NCBI GenBank assembly: GCA_905193995.1
Contig: CAJJQT010000094.1
Span: forward strand, 1 to 7,348
Direction: 5' to 3'
DNA from: an uncultured Porphyromonadaceae bacterium
Lineage (GTDB): Bacteria > Bacteroidota > Bacteroidia > Bacteroidales > Muribaculaceae
DNA length: 7,348 nt
The position numbers were made by a program, and so were the translations under genes. The first letter of the stretch is position 1. Every line of letters begins with the position of its first letter. The notes below the pieces were generated by a model that was not told the DNA's origin, searched no databases, and was given only the letters and a program-made list of their open reading frames with translations. Shown piece by piece: positions 1-6,908 of the stretch.

Positions 1-1584
1 AACAGCGTCTACTGGCTCAACACCTTAGGCACGACAAAGGCAGCTCCCGATGTGTTCTACGCCGGCGAGAAGATTTTCACCGGTTCGCTCTACGACGCCG
101 GCAACAGCTATGCCAACAACTTCGCCCTGACCAGGACCGACACCGACGGCACTGCCCTGTGGACCATATATTCCGACTCCGGCGACTATGCCTCGGAAAA
201 CGGCGGCCTGGCCGTCGGCGCTGACGGCGCCGTGTACTTCGCCGCCAAGGTGCGCCATACCGACGGCCTCACCGACGCCGACCTCACGCTCACCGACGCC
301 ACCGGCACCGGATACAAACTTTTGGGTAGCGTCGAAAAACGCTACTATGTAATGGTGATCGGGAAGGCCGACGCCGACGGCCGTATCGAGTGGCTGCGGA
401 CGGTCGACGTGGCTCATGGCGCCATTCCCTCGGGCGCCAAGGACTTCATCGCCGACGGTTTCACAGTCAAGGACCTCGTCCTCGACGGCGCAGGCGACAT
501 CTATGTCTGCGGCAGCCACAGCATGGATCTGTCGTTTCCAAAGGCCGGCGGCGCGGTAGAGACTCTGAGCCCGCGCAACACCGCCGACTGGAACGGCAGC
601 GGCTCGTGCGGCGACCTCTTCATAGCCAAGCTCGACTCCGACGGTTACTATCTGGGCAGCCTGACAGCCGCCGGCGCCCCGGTGAAGTACGAGACACTTC
701 TCTGCATGGAGAGTGGCCGCGACAAGATTTACTTCCAGGGCTACGCCAACGCCGATGCGGCAGCTGAGGCGACTCTCGGCGGCAAGCCTTTCAAGGTTGG
801 CACGACCGTATCGCCTTTCGTAGGCTGTCTTGATACCGCGACACTCACGGTCGACTGGCTCAGCTGCATGGCCGGCCAGAAGGTAGGCGCCCAGCTTGCC
901 ATCCAGAACACCGGCCTTACTCTCAGCAACGGCACCCTGTGGCTTGCCGGGCAGTTCAACGGCCGGTTCACAAGCTGCGACGACCCGTCGAAGAGCGTCA
1001 GCAGCGTGCAGCACGCGCAGCGCGAGGGCATGCTTGTGAAATTCAATGCCGCCGACGGCAGCTGGCTCGCCGCCGTGGCCTCGCGCGAGGGCTTTACCTC
1101 CGATGCCGCCATCGGCGCGTATATGAAAGCTGTACAGGCACCCGGCGATGCCGCCAGAGTGTATGTCTACGGCTACATATGGGGCGTCGGAGGCGGAGTG
1201 TTCCTCCGCGGATACGATGCATCCACGCTTGCGGCCCTTCCCGACCACAGCTGGACCCTGATCACCAGTGCGGGCACCCTGTCGGCGCGCGAGATCGCCT
1301 ATAGCCCCGCAGCGGGAACTGCCTACGTCACGGCCCGTTCCAACAAGGCCTACTCCTGTCTGGGGGGCGTCACTTCGGCCGATCCCGACGCATGGTCGGT
1401 GTGCGCCGCACGCTTCAATCTGCCCAAGTCACTCGTCTCGGGTGTGGAGAATGTGGCCGTGGACGCATCTGAAGCCGCCGATACGGCTGTCTACGACATC
1501 TGCGGCCGCTTCGTCGGGCGCTCGCTCGAGGGGCTGCCCGCAGGCCTTTACATCACCGGCGGCAAGAAAGTGCTGGTAAAGTGA
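1..1584 (+). CDS. Secreted beta-propeller-like protein with sorting-type C-terminal tail (5' partial)
   Basis: The frame is open from base 1 to the TGA at 1582-1584 (527 visible residues). The true start and any signal peptide lie upstream; the in-frame GTG at 52 is internal. Seven similar short segments recur, each a Y/W-rich strand often followed by G: KIFTGSLY (70), AVYFAAKV (229), DIYVCGSHS (496), DKIYFQGYAN (721), GTLWLAGQFN (931), ARVYVYGYIW (1153) and GTAYVTARSN (1315). Most are followed by a second strand of the type F-I-A-K-L-D-x-D-G and a W/L strand. This is the pattern of SBBP/PQQ-like propeller blades, and seven copies fit a seven-bladed propeller. The last ~45 residues contain VYDICGRFV and LPAGLYI before a terminal KKVLVK, as in type IX secretion (type A) tails; the same short tail also occurs in Bacteroidales with no proven T9SS. 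Likely exported or surface-bound. Ligand and function unknown. The receptor gene starts 9 bp downstream, implying one operon. Confidence 0.85.
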   Translation, partial: NSVYWLNTLGTTKAAPDVFYAGEKIFTGSLYDAGNSYANNFALTRTDTDGTALWTIYSDSGDYASENGGLAVGADGAVYFAAKVRHTDGLTDADLTLTDATGTGYKLLGSVEKRYYVMVIGKADADGRIEWLRTVDVAHGAIPSGAKDFIADGFTVKDLVLDGAGDIYVCGSHSMDLSFPKAGGAVETLSPRNTADWNGSGSCGDLFIAKLDSDGYYLGSLTAAGAPVKYETLLCMESGRDKIYFQGYANADAAAEATLGGKPFKVGTTVSPFVGCLDTATLTVDWLSCMAGQKVGAQLAIQNTGLTLSNGTLWLAGQFNGRFTSCDDPSKSVSSVQHAQREGMLVKFNAADGSWLAAVASREGFTSDAAIGAYMKAVQAPGDAARVYVYGYIWGVGGGVFLRGYDASTLAALPDHSWTLITSAGTLSAREIAYSPAAGTAYVTARSNKAYSCLGGVTSADPDAWSVCAARFNLPKSLVSGVENVAVDASEAADTAVYDICGRFVGRSLEGLPAGLYITGGKKVLVK

Positions 1585-1587
1585 GGT
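1583..1587 (+). promoter_or_regulatory. Shine-Dalgarno-like GAGGT before the GTG start of the receptor gene
   Basis: GAGGT overlaps the stop codon of the propeller gene and lies 6 bases upstream of the GTG at 1594. It supports reinitiation or coupled translation at that GTG. Bacteroidetes generally rely little on Shine-Dalgarno pairing, so the match may be chance. Confidence 0.3.
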
Positions 1588-1593
1588 AGCCAG

Positions 1594-4164
1594 GTGAAGG
1601 CATTTCTGACAATACTTTTGGCAGTGTCCTCTGTCGCGGCGCGCGCTGTGGCAGGGGACACCGTTGCGGCCGACACCGCAGCAGCAGCCGTGCCGCCCGG
1701 TGTGGAGCAGCTGCGCGAGATCACGGTCACGGCCCGCGAGTCGGCCGGCGCCACCACCTCGTCGCGCATCGGCCGCGACGCCATGTCGCACCTGCAGCCC
1801 TCGAGCTTCACCGACCTGCTCGAACTCCTGCCCGGCAACATATCGCATGATCCGCGGACAGGCGCCTTCAACGCCATAAAGCTGCGCGAGACCGGCACTG
1901 TAGGCGCCACAGGCACCGAAGTCGAGAACCCCGACTACGCCATGTCGTCGCTCGGCACCGCATTCAACATCGACGGCGCGCCGGTGAGCAACGACGCCGC
2001 CCACCAGAGCGTCGGCATCGAGGCATCGACGGGCCGCAGCGCGGTCAACCGCGGCGTCGACATGCGGTCGCTCGCCACCGACAATATCGAGAGCGTCGAG
2101 ATCGTGCGCGGCATTCCGTCGGCCGAGTACGGCAATCTGACCTCGGGCGTCGTGAACATCCGGCGCACGCGGCGCGCCACCCCGCTGTCGGCCCGCTTCA
2201 AGGCCGACGGCTACAGCAAGCTCTTCTTCGTCGGCAAGGGGATTGCCGTCGGACCCGAAGGGCGCAACACCCTCAACGCCGACATCGGCTGGCTCGACAG
2301 CCGCACCGATCCCCGCAACAGCCTCGAGAACTACCGGCGCATCACGGCCTCGGTGCGCGCCTCGCTCGAGTGGGAGCAGCCACGGCTGCTCACCCGATGG
2401 GACGTGGCCGCCGACTACACCGGCACGGCCGACCGGGCCAAGTCCGATCCCGACATATCGCTCATCCGCATCGACCGCTACGATGCCGACAGCCACCGCG
2501 AGTCGCTTACGTCGTCGCTCTCGTTCAATTTCCGCTCGCTGCCGTGGCTGCGGCGCGTCGACTTCCGCGCCTCGGCCTCATACGGCCGCGAACGCCTCGT
2601 GCGCGAGCGTCAGGTAGCCCCGTCGCGCCCCGTCGTGGCTCCGGTAAGCAGTGCTCCGGGTGTCCACGACGGAGTTTTCATCACCGGCGAGTACATATCG
2701 CACTACCTCAGCGACGGACGCCCCCTGAGCCTCTTCGCCAAGCTGAGCCTCGGCGGCCCGGTGCCGGTGTGGAGTGCGGCTACGCAGACCTACAAGGCCG
2801 GCGTCGAATGGACCATGGACAAGAACTACGGCCGGGGCCAGGTCTACGATCCGATGAAGCCGCTCTCGGCCTCGTGGACATCGCGTCCGCGGGCCTACCG
2901 CGACATTCCGGCGCTCAACACCGTGTCGTTCTATGCCGAGGACAACCTCAATACTGAGGCCGGCTACGGCACGCTCGAGCTGCAGGCCGGTTTCCACGGC
3001 ATCGTCATGGCCGGCCTCGACCGGCGCTATGCCCTGGCCGGCAAGGTGTACATCGATCCGCGCCTCAACGCCGTGTGGCGCCTCCCCTCATACACGGCCG
3101 GCCCCCGCGCCCTCGACGTTTTCATCGCCGCGGGTTACGGAACCACCACCCGCATGCCCACCGCCGACTATCTCTATCCGCAGGCAGCCTATCTCGACCT
3201 GCTGCAGCTCAATTATTTCAACACGGCCGACCCCGCCGCGAGCCGCGTCAGCCTCCGCACCTACGTCAACGACGCCACCAACTACGGCCTTCGCGCGGCC
3301 CGCAACCGCAAGTGGGAAGTCCGCGCGGGCGCGCAGCTGGGAGGCAACCGCCTGTCTGTCACATATTTCGAGGAGCACATGAATTCGGGCTTCCGCTATT
3401 CGACCGTATACGGGGCCTATGAGTACACCAGGTACGATCCGTCGGGCATAGAGCCGGGAGCATCCGCCCCCGCGCTTGACGGGCTCCCTTCGACGCAGGA
3501 ACGTGTGCTGCGCGGCTACCGCCGGGCCGAAAACGGCAGCCGCATCGACAAGCGCGGCGTCGAGTTCCAGCTCACCACTGCCCGCTGGCGACCCCTGGCA
3601 ACGTCGCTTACCGTCACGGGTGCCTGGTTCCGTACCCTCTACAGCAACTCGCAGATGCTTTTCGACCCGGTCGACGATGTCGTGGGCGGCACGGCCGTGA
3701 GCGACCGCTATGTGGGACTGTACGACACTAACGACGGCCGCGTCAACGAGCAGTTCAACACCAACTTCATGTTCGACACGCAGATCCCGCGTTTCGGCCT
3801 CGTGTTCACCGCCACGGTGCAGTGCATGTGGTATGTCAAGTCGCGCCGTCTGCGTCAGGACGGCACCCCCAAGGCCTATCTCGACGCCATCGACGGCCTG
3901 CTCCACGACTTCGGCAGCGCCGAAGCCGACGCTCAGCTCGCCTCCCTGGTGCGCCACTACAGCGAGGCCCTTTTCGACACCTACACGGTGCCTCCGGCCC
4001 TCTATCTCAACCTCAAGGTCTCCAAGACCATCGGCCGCTGGCTGAGGATGGCCGTTTTCGTCAACCGCATAGCCGATTATCTGCCGTCGTACACGCGCAA
4101 CGGGCTCCGGGTGCGCCGCTCGGCCGACGCTTATTTCGGCATGGAACTTAATTTTACGCTATGA
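1594..4164 (+). CDS. TonB-dependent outer-membrane receptor
   Basis: An 856-residue receptor that should move a ligand across the outer membrane using TonB/ExbBD energy. The GTG start is chosen because it gives a clean signal peptide (MKAFLTILLAVSSVAARAVA, cleavage near residues 20-21) and lies 9 bp after the preceding gene; the next in-frame ATG falls inside the plug. A TonB-box-like stretch, LREITVTAR (residues 40-48), leads into the plug domain: FTDLLELLPG, then FNIDGAPV, then IESVEIVRG (165-173) and the SGVVNI motif near 185-190 that closes the plug. The rest is barrel with alternating aromatic strands, ending in YFGMELNFTL. There is no N-terminal carboxypeptidase-regulatory-like domain of the kind found in SusC-type receptors, and no SusD gene follows. 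Instead it overlaps a lipoprotein gene by 4 bp (ATGA). The ligand cannot be read from sequence: siderophore, heme, metal chelate, peptide or protein all remain possible. Family call is firm, substrate unknown. Confidence 0.95.
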   Translation: MKAFLTILLAVSSVAARAVAGDTVAADTAAAAVPPGVEQLREITVTARESAGATTSSRIGRDAMSHLQPSSFTDLLELLPGNISHDPRTGAFNAIKLRETGTVGATGTEVENPDYAMSSLGTAFNIDGAPVSNDAAHQSVGIEASTGRSAVNRGVDMRSLATDNIESVEIVRGIPSAEYGNLTSGVVNIRRTRRATPLSARFKADGYSKLFFVGKGIAVGPEGRNTLNADIGWLDSRTDPRNSLENYRRITASVRASLEWEQPRLLTRWDVAADYTGTADRAKSDPDISLIRIDRYDADSHRESLTSSLSFNFRSLPWLRRVDFRASASYGRERLVRERQVAPSRPVVAPVSSAPGVHDGVFITGEYISHYLSDGRPLSLFAKLSLGGPVPVWSAATQTYKAGVEWTMDKNYGRGQVYDPMKPLSASWTSRPRAYRDIPALNTVSFYAEDNLNTEAGYGTLELQAGFHGIVMAGLDRRYALAGKVYIDPRLNAVWRLPSYTAGPRALDVFIAAGYGTTTRMPTADYLYPQAAYLDLLQLNYFNTADPAASRVSLRTYVNDATNYGLRAARNRKWEVRAGAQLGGNRLSVTYFEEHMNSGFRYSTVYGAYEYTRYDPSGIEPGASAPALDGLPSTQERVLRGYRRAENGSRIDKRGVEFQLTTARWRPLATSLTVTGAWFRTLYSNSQMLFDPVDDVVGGTAVSDRYVGLYDTNDGRVNEQFNTNFMFDTQIPRFGLVFTATVQCMWYVKSRRLRQDGTPKAYLDAIDGLLHDFGSAEADAQLASLVRHYSEALFDTYTVPPALYLNLKVSKTIGRWLRMAVFVNRIADYLPSYTRNGLRVRRSADAYFGMELNFTL

Positions 4165-5447
4165 CTTTCAGAAATCTTTTCATTATATCTGTCTTAGGCG
4201 CGGCGGCCGCCTCGTGCGGCGACAGCGGCGCCGACGTCGCCGTTTTCGATGCCGCGGTCGAGGTGCAGTATCCCGTCGAGCTCGCCGGAGTACCCGTCGA
4301 CGGCGCAGCGGTCACGTTCACCAACATCAGCAGCGGCGTCGAGTCGCGGTTCCCGGTCGATGCCTCGGGCGTCGTCACCCCGCGCCTCATCCCCGGCGTC
4401 TACGACCTCGAACTTTCCGGCACGGCCGTGCTCGAAAGCGGTGTGAGCTGCGGCGTGCGCGGCGTGGCCCGCAATGTAAGCATCACCGGCCCCGGCGACC
4501 CGATAGTTCTCACGGCATTCGTTACGGTCGAGACCGACGACCTCATCATCTCCGAACTCTACTTTACCGGCTCGCTGCAGCCCTCGGGCGACCAGTACTA
4601 CGGCGACCAGTATTTCAAGCTCTACAACAACACCTCCCATGTCGTCTACGCCGACGGACTATCCATAGTCGAGTCGCAGTTCCTGACCACCCAGAAGTTC
4701 GTCTACACCCCCGACATCATGGCCGGGGCCATGAGCGTCGACGCCGTCTACACCATTCCGGGCTCGGGGACCGACTATCCCGTGCAGCCCGGAGGCGAAC
4801 TTCTCATCGCCGACATAGCCATCGACCACCGTGCCGTCAATCCCAATTCCATCGACCTGAGCCACGCCGACTTCGAGTGGTACGACGAGAGTTCCGACCC
4901 CAGATACACCGATATCGACAATCCGGCCGTACCAAACCTCGACAAGTGGTACTGCTACACCCGCACCGTGTGGCTGCTCCACAACCGCGGCTTCAAGGCC
5001 TATGCCCTGGCGCGCATCCCCGTCGGCCGCGACGAGTACCTGGCCGGTTACCGCTACACCGCCGACTACGTGCAGGTGACGGCGGCCGCCTCATTCCCCA
5101 TGTCGCGCACCTGCTACCGCCTCCCCAACGAGTGGATAACCGACGTGGTCACCTGCTCCGTGCCGTCCGATTTCAAGTGGAATGTGACGGCGCCCGGGCT
5201 CGACAGCGGCTGGACCGGTTGCGGCGAGATCGACGGCGACCGTAACCGCTACTTCAGGGCCGTGCGCCGCGCTGTGGCTGCCGAAGACGCCGGCCGCCTG
5301 ATTTTGCGCAAGACCAACAATTCGGGCCATGATTTCAACGGCGGCGTCCGTCCTTCCGAAGTCGAGCGCCAGCGTGCGGCCGTCGACCGCTCCGGCACTC
5401 CCTGCGCCACACTCACCCTCGACGGCGTAAAACCTCTCCCGCAATGA
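4161..5447 (+). CDS. DUF4876-like outer-envelope lipoprotein with lamin-tail-like core
   Basis: A 428-residue predicted lipoprotein whose ATG overlaps the receptor stop codon (ATGA). A short signal with lipobox AASC puts the lipidated cysteine at residue 19 (TGC at 4215). The following GDSGAD is mildly acidic, weakly like the surface-export signals of Bacteroidetes lipoproteins. Residues ~30-95 (VEVQYPVELAGVPVDGAAVTF through a PGVYDLELSG strand) look like a transthyretin/Ig-type domain. From residue 128 the core reads LIISELYFTG, then GDQYFKLYNNTSHVVYADGLSI (in pieces, residues 148-169), which matches the layout of lamin-tail domains: an N-E/S-E-L strand, an E/K-L-Y-N strand, then a D-G/S-G-x-x-I/L turn. 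The C-terminal region has LRKTNNSGHDF (382-392). From memory this set fits DUF4876, a Bacteroidetes family found beside TonB receptors; no search was run. Role inferred: ligand-capture or adhesion partner of the receptor. Not SusD: the TPR helices of that family are absent. Confidence 0.85.
   Translation: MTFRNLFIISVLGAAAASCGDSGADVAVFDAAVEVQYPVELAGVPVDGAAVTFTNISSGVESRFPVDASGVVTPRLIPGVYDLELSGTAVLESGVSCGVRGVARNVSITGPGDPIVLTAFVTVETDDLIISELYFTGSLQPSGDQYYGDQYFKLYNNTSHVVYADGLSIVESQFLTTQKFVYTPDIMAGAMSVDAVYTIPGSGTDYPVQPGGELLIADIAIDHRAVNPNSIDLSHADFEWYDESSDPRYTDIDNPAVPNLDKWYCYTRTVWLLHNRGFKAYALARIPVGRDEYLAGYRYTADYVQVTAAASFPMSRTCYRLPNEWITDVVTCSVPSDFKWNVTAPGLDSGWTGCGEIDGDRNRYFRAVRRAVAAEDAGRLILRKTNNSGHDFNGGVRPSEVERQRAAVDRSGTPCATLTLDGVKPLPQ
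4587..4612 (+). repeat. In-frame 11-bp direct repeat encoding GDQYY-GDQYF
   Basis: GGCGACCAGTA occurs at 4587-4597 and again at 4602-4612, a 15-base period. It is in frame and encodes a tandem pentapeptide (residues 143-152) just before the KLYNN strand of the lamin-tail-like core. The second copy is the one that aligns with the family core as I remember it, so the first may be a local duplication. It is small and could also be chance. Confidence 0.55.
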
Positions 5448-6859
5448 TGAAGCGCATTCTGACCGTAATGGCCCTCGCGGCCGCGTCGGCCGCCGGAGTC
5501 CATGCCCAGACTCTCGCCCGGCGCATCGTGCTCACCGACACGCTCTTCGAGTCGGTGCAGGTGCAGCCGCTGGCCAATCCGGCCCTGGCGCCGCTGCGTC
5601 AGCCCGTGTCGCTCTCGCATGTGTCGGCCGGATTCGCCCGCGCCGGCATGGACGCGGCCGTCGACTATGCCGTGGGCAAAGGCGCCGGATACGGATTTTT
5701 CGACGCCGCCACATACATGAAGCTCGGCCGCTCCACTGTGGCTGCGCACGCCTCGTACCGCAACGGGCGCCGCTTCGGCTCGCGCTTCTGCGAAGTGTCC
5801 GACCCGCAGCTGGTCTATCCCTATTATACGGCCGACGCCCTCGGCGGCGATTTCCGCGCCGAGGAGTACACCTTCGGCGGCTCTTACGCCTCTGACTTCG
5901 GCCGCGGGTGGATCTTCGGCGGACGCCTCGGCTACCGCGCCCTGCTCGAGTACCGCCGCGTCGACCCGCGCCCGCGCAACGTTGTCGGCCGGCTTTCGGC
6001 CGCCGTCGGCTTCGGCCGCCGTCTCGGCCGCTACCGTCTGGCTGTCGGAGCCGATGCGTTCCGCTACACGCAGACGGGCAGCATCACCTTCGTCAGCGAG
6101 CTCGGCGAGATACCGGTCTACCACCTCACCGGCCTCGGTCATCACTACGCACGGTTCGCCGGTACGGGCCGCTCGGCCTATTTCAGCGGTTGGAACCGCG
6201 GTGCCTCGCTCGCGCTGATGCCCGAAAGGCGCGGGGCCGTCGCAGCCGTGTCGTTCGGCCGGTTCACTTTCGACAAGATTCTGCGCGACATCGACAACCT
6301 GCCGCTCAACACCCTGCGGCGCGACACCTGGCAGGCCTCGGCCGGATGGTTCGACAGCGTTATGAGCGTAAGCGCCTATGTCACCCACGTCGCGCGCCGC
6401 GGCTGCGAGAACATCTTCGGTGAGCCGCAGGGCAACATATATCCCGAACTCTTTTCTCTCACAACCTACACCTCGCGTGTCACCGAACTGGGCCTGCGCG
6501 CCTGCCGCCGCTTCACTGTCCGCGGCGGCTGCGCCGACATCTTCGCATCGGTCTCGCACATGAGGGCCCGCGAGAGCTATCTCGGCGAGGTACCCGCCTC
6601 CGCGGCCCGCACCCGACGCACCCGCCTGGCCCTCGGCGCCCGGTGGGCCGCACCGCTGGCTTCGTGCTGCGTTATTATGCTCGCGCCGTCGGCCGAGCAG
6701 GTGTTCGGCTTCTATACCCGCGTCGGCGCTTCGGCGGCCTGCGACTTCCTCCTCCGCGCCGACAAGTCGGTTGGCGTTGTCCTGGGGGGTGCCTGGCGCC
6801 GCGCCTCGGCCCGCAACCGAGGCTACGACCTGTCGGCCGCCCTTACTTTTAAATTCTGA
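5444..6859 (+). CDS. DUF6850-like outer-membrane beta-barrel protein
   Basis: A 471-residue exported protein with a signal peptide MMKRILTVMALAAASAAGVHA and a likely cut before Q22. The ATG at 5444 overlaps the previous stop (ATGA); the adjacent ATG at 5447 would work equally well, so the exact start is uncertain by one codon. The mature protein is rich in short alternating strands with many Tyr/Phe/Arg/Gly, begins with a NPAL segment typical of Bacteroidetes barrel proteins, and ends in a C-terminal Phe (AALTFKF), the usual sign of an outer-membrane barrel recognised by BAM. A conserved-looking block lies at residues 126-149, PYYTADALGGDF followed by EEYTFGGSYA, which I associate from memory with DUF6850; this was not checked by search. 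Function unknown. Its place directly after receptor and lipoprotein genes suggests an accessory porin or assembly role in the same surface complex. It has no plug domain or TonB box, so it is not a second TonB receptor. Confidence 0.82.
   Translation: MMKRILTVMALAAASAAGVHAQTLARRIVLTDTLFESVQVQPLANPALAPLRQPVSLSHVSAGFARAGMDAAVDYAVGKGAGYGFFDAATYMKLGRSTVAAHASYRNGRRFGSRFCEVSDPQLVYPYYTADALGGDFRAEEYTFGGSYASDFGRGWIFGGRLGYRALLEYRRVDPRPRNVVGRLSAAVGFGRRLGRYRLAVGADAFRYTQTGSITFVSELGEIPVYHLTGLGHHYARFAGTGRSAYFSGWNRGASLALMPERRGAVAAVSFGRFTFDKILRDIDNLPLNTLRRDTWQASAGWFDSVMSVSAYVTHVARRGCENIFGEPQGNIYPELFSLTTYTSRVTELGLRACRRFTVRGGCADIFASVSHMRARESYLGEVPASAARTRRTRLALGARWAAPLASCCVIMLAPSAEQVFGFYTRVGASAACDFLLRADKSVGVVLGGAWRRASARNRGYDLSAALTFKF
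5995..6023 (+). repeat. 13-bp GC-rich direct repeat inside the barrel gene
   Basis: TTCGGCCGCCGTC is present at 5995-6007 and 6011-6023, a 16-base period. Because 16 is not a multiple of three, the copies are read in different frames (…SAAV and FGRRL). A slip between them would shift the frame and truncate the protein. Probably a by-product of GC-rich codon choice. Confidence 0.5.
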
Positions 6860-6892
6860 CCTTAAACGACTGATAATTAAGATTTGACATAT
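6860..6892 (+). promoter_or_regulatory. Short AT-rich intergenic segment, possible promoter or start region for the M16 gene
   Basis: This 33-bp gap is the largest in the window and is strikingly AT-rich against GC-rich neighbours. It holds AAGATTTG (6879-6886), one mismatch from the Bacteroidetes -7 element TANNTTTG; about 20 bases upstream is only a poor TTCTG for the -33 TTTG element. If used, transcription would begin almost at the ATG (6893), giving a leaderless or near-leaderless message. The AT-richness could equally just keep the start codon unstructured. No terminator hairpin with a T-tract is present, so read-through from the barrel gene is likely. Confidence 0.3.
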
Positions 6893-6908
6893 ATGAGATT
6901 AAGATTTG
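6876..6908 (+). repeat. 11-bp direct repeat flanking the M16 start codon
   Basis: ATTAAGATTTG is found exactly at 6876-6886 and again at 6898-6908, 22 bases apart start to start, or about two turns of B-DNA. The second copy lies within codons 2-6 of the peptidase gene. The spacing would suit a dimeric regulator bound on one face, but the copies are direct, short and AT-rich, so chance or a small local duplication is also possible. Confidence 0.6.

Noticed and set aside
52..54. GTG as the start of the first gene
   Set aside because: The frame is open all the way to base 1 with protein-like sequence continuing upstream, and there is no signal peptide at this point. The gene is cut by the window edge.
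25..1248. 407-residue open frame on the - strand
   Set aside because: It is an antisense shadow of the propeller gene, caused by GC-rich codons with few stops. It has no signal peptide, domain pattern or sensible start, whereas the + strand frame has clear repeats and a sorting tail.
1429..2496. 355-residue open frame on the - strand
   Set aside because: It covers the end of the propeller gene and the receptor plug in antisense. No motif or start context supports it.
4214..5245. 343-residue Arg-rich + strand frame
   Set aside because: The extreme arginine content is what an out-of-frame reading of GC-rich coding DNA gives. The lipoprotein frame over the same bases has a lipobox and a domain pattern.
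4161..5447. SusD/RagB-like lipoprotein because it follows a TonB receptor
   Set aside because: The protein is strand-rich, with Ig-like and lamin-tail-like segments, and lacks the helical TPR pattern and the typical SusD N-terminal motifs.
5249..6559. 436-residue open frame on the - strand
   Set aside because: It lies opposite two well-supported + strand genes, is rich in Ala/Gly/Arg/Glu with no recognisable motif, and crosses their junction. Treated as a composition artefact.
6861..6881. CTTAA/TTAAG inverted repeat as a terminator
   Set aside because: The stem is only 5 AT-rich pairs with an 11-base loop and no T-tract follows. It would not fold stably, so no terminator is called between the barrel and peptidase genes.
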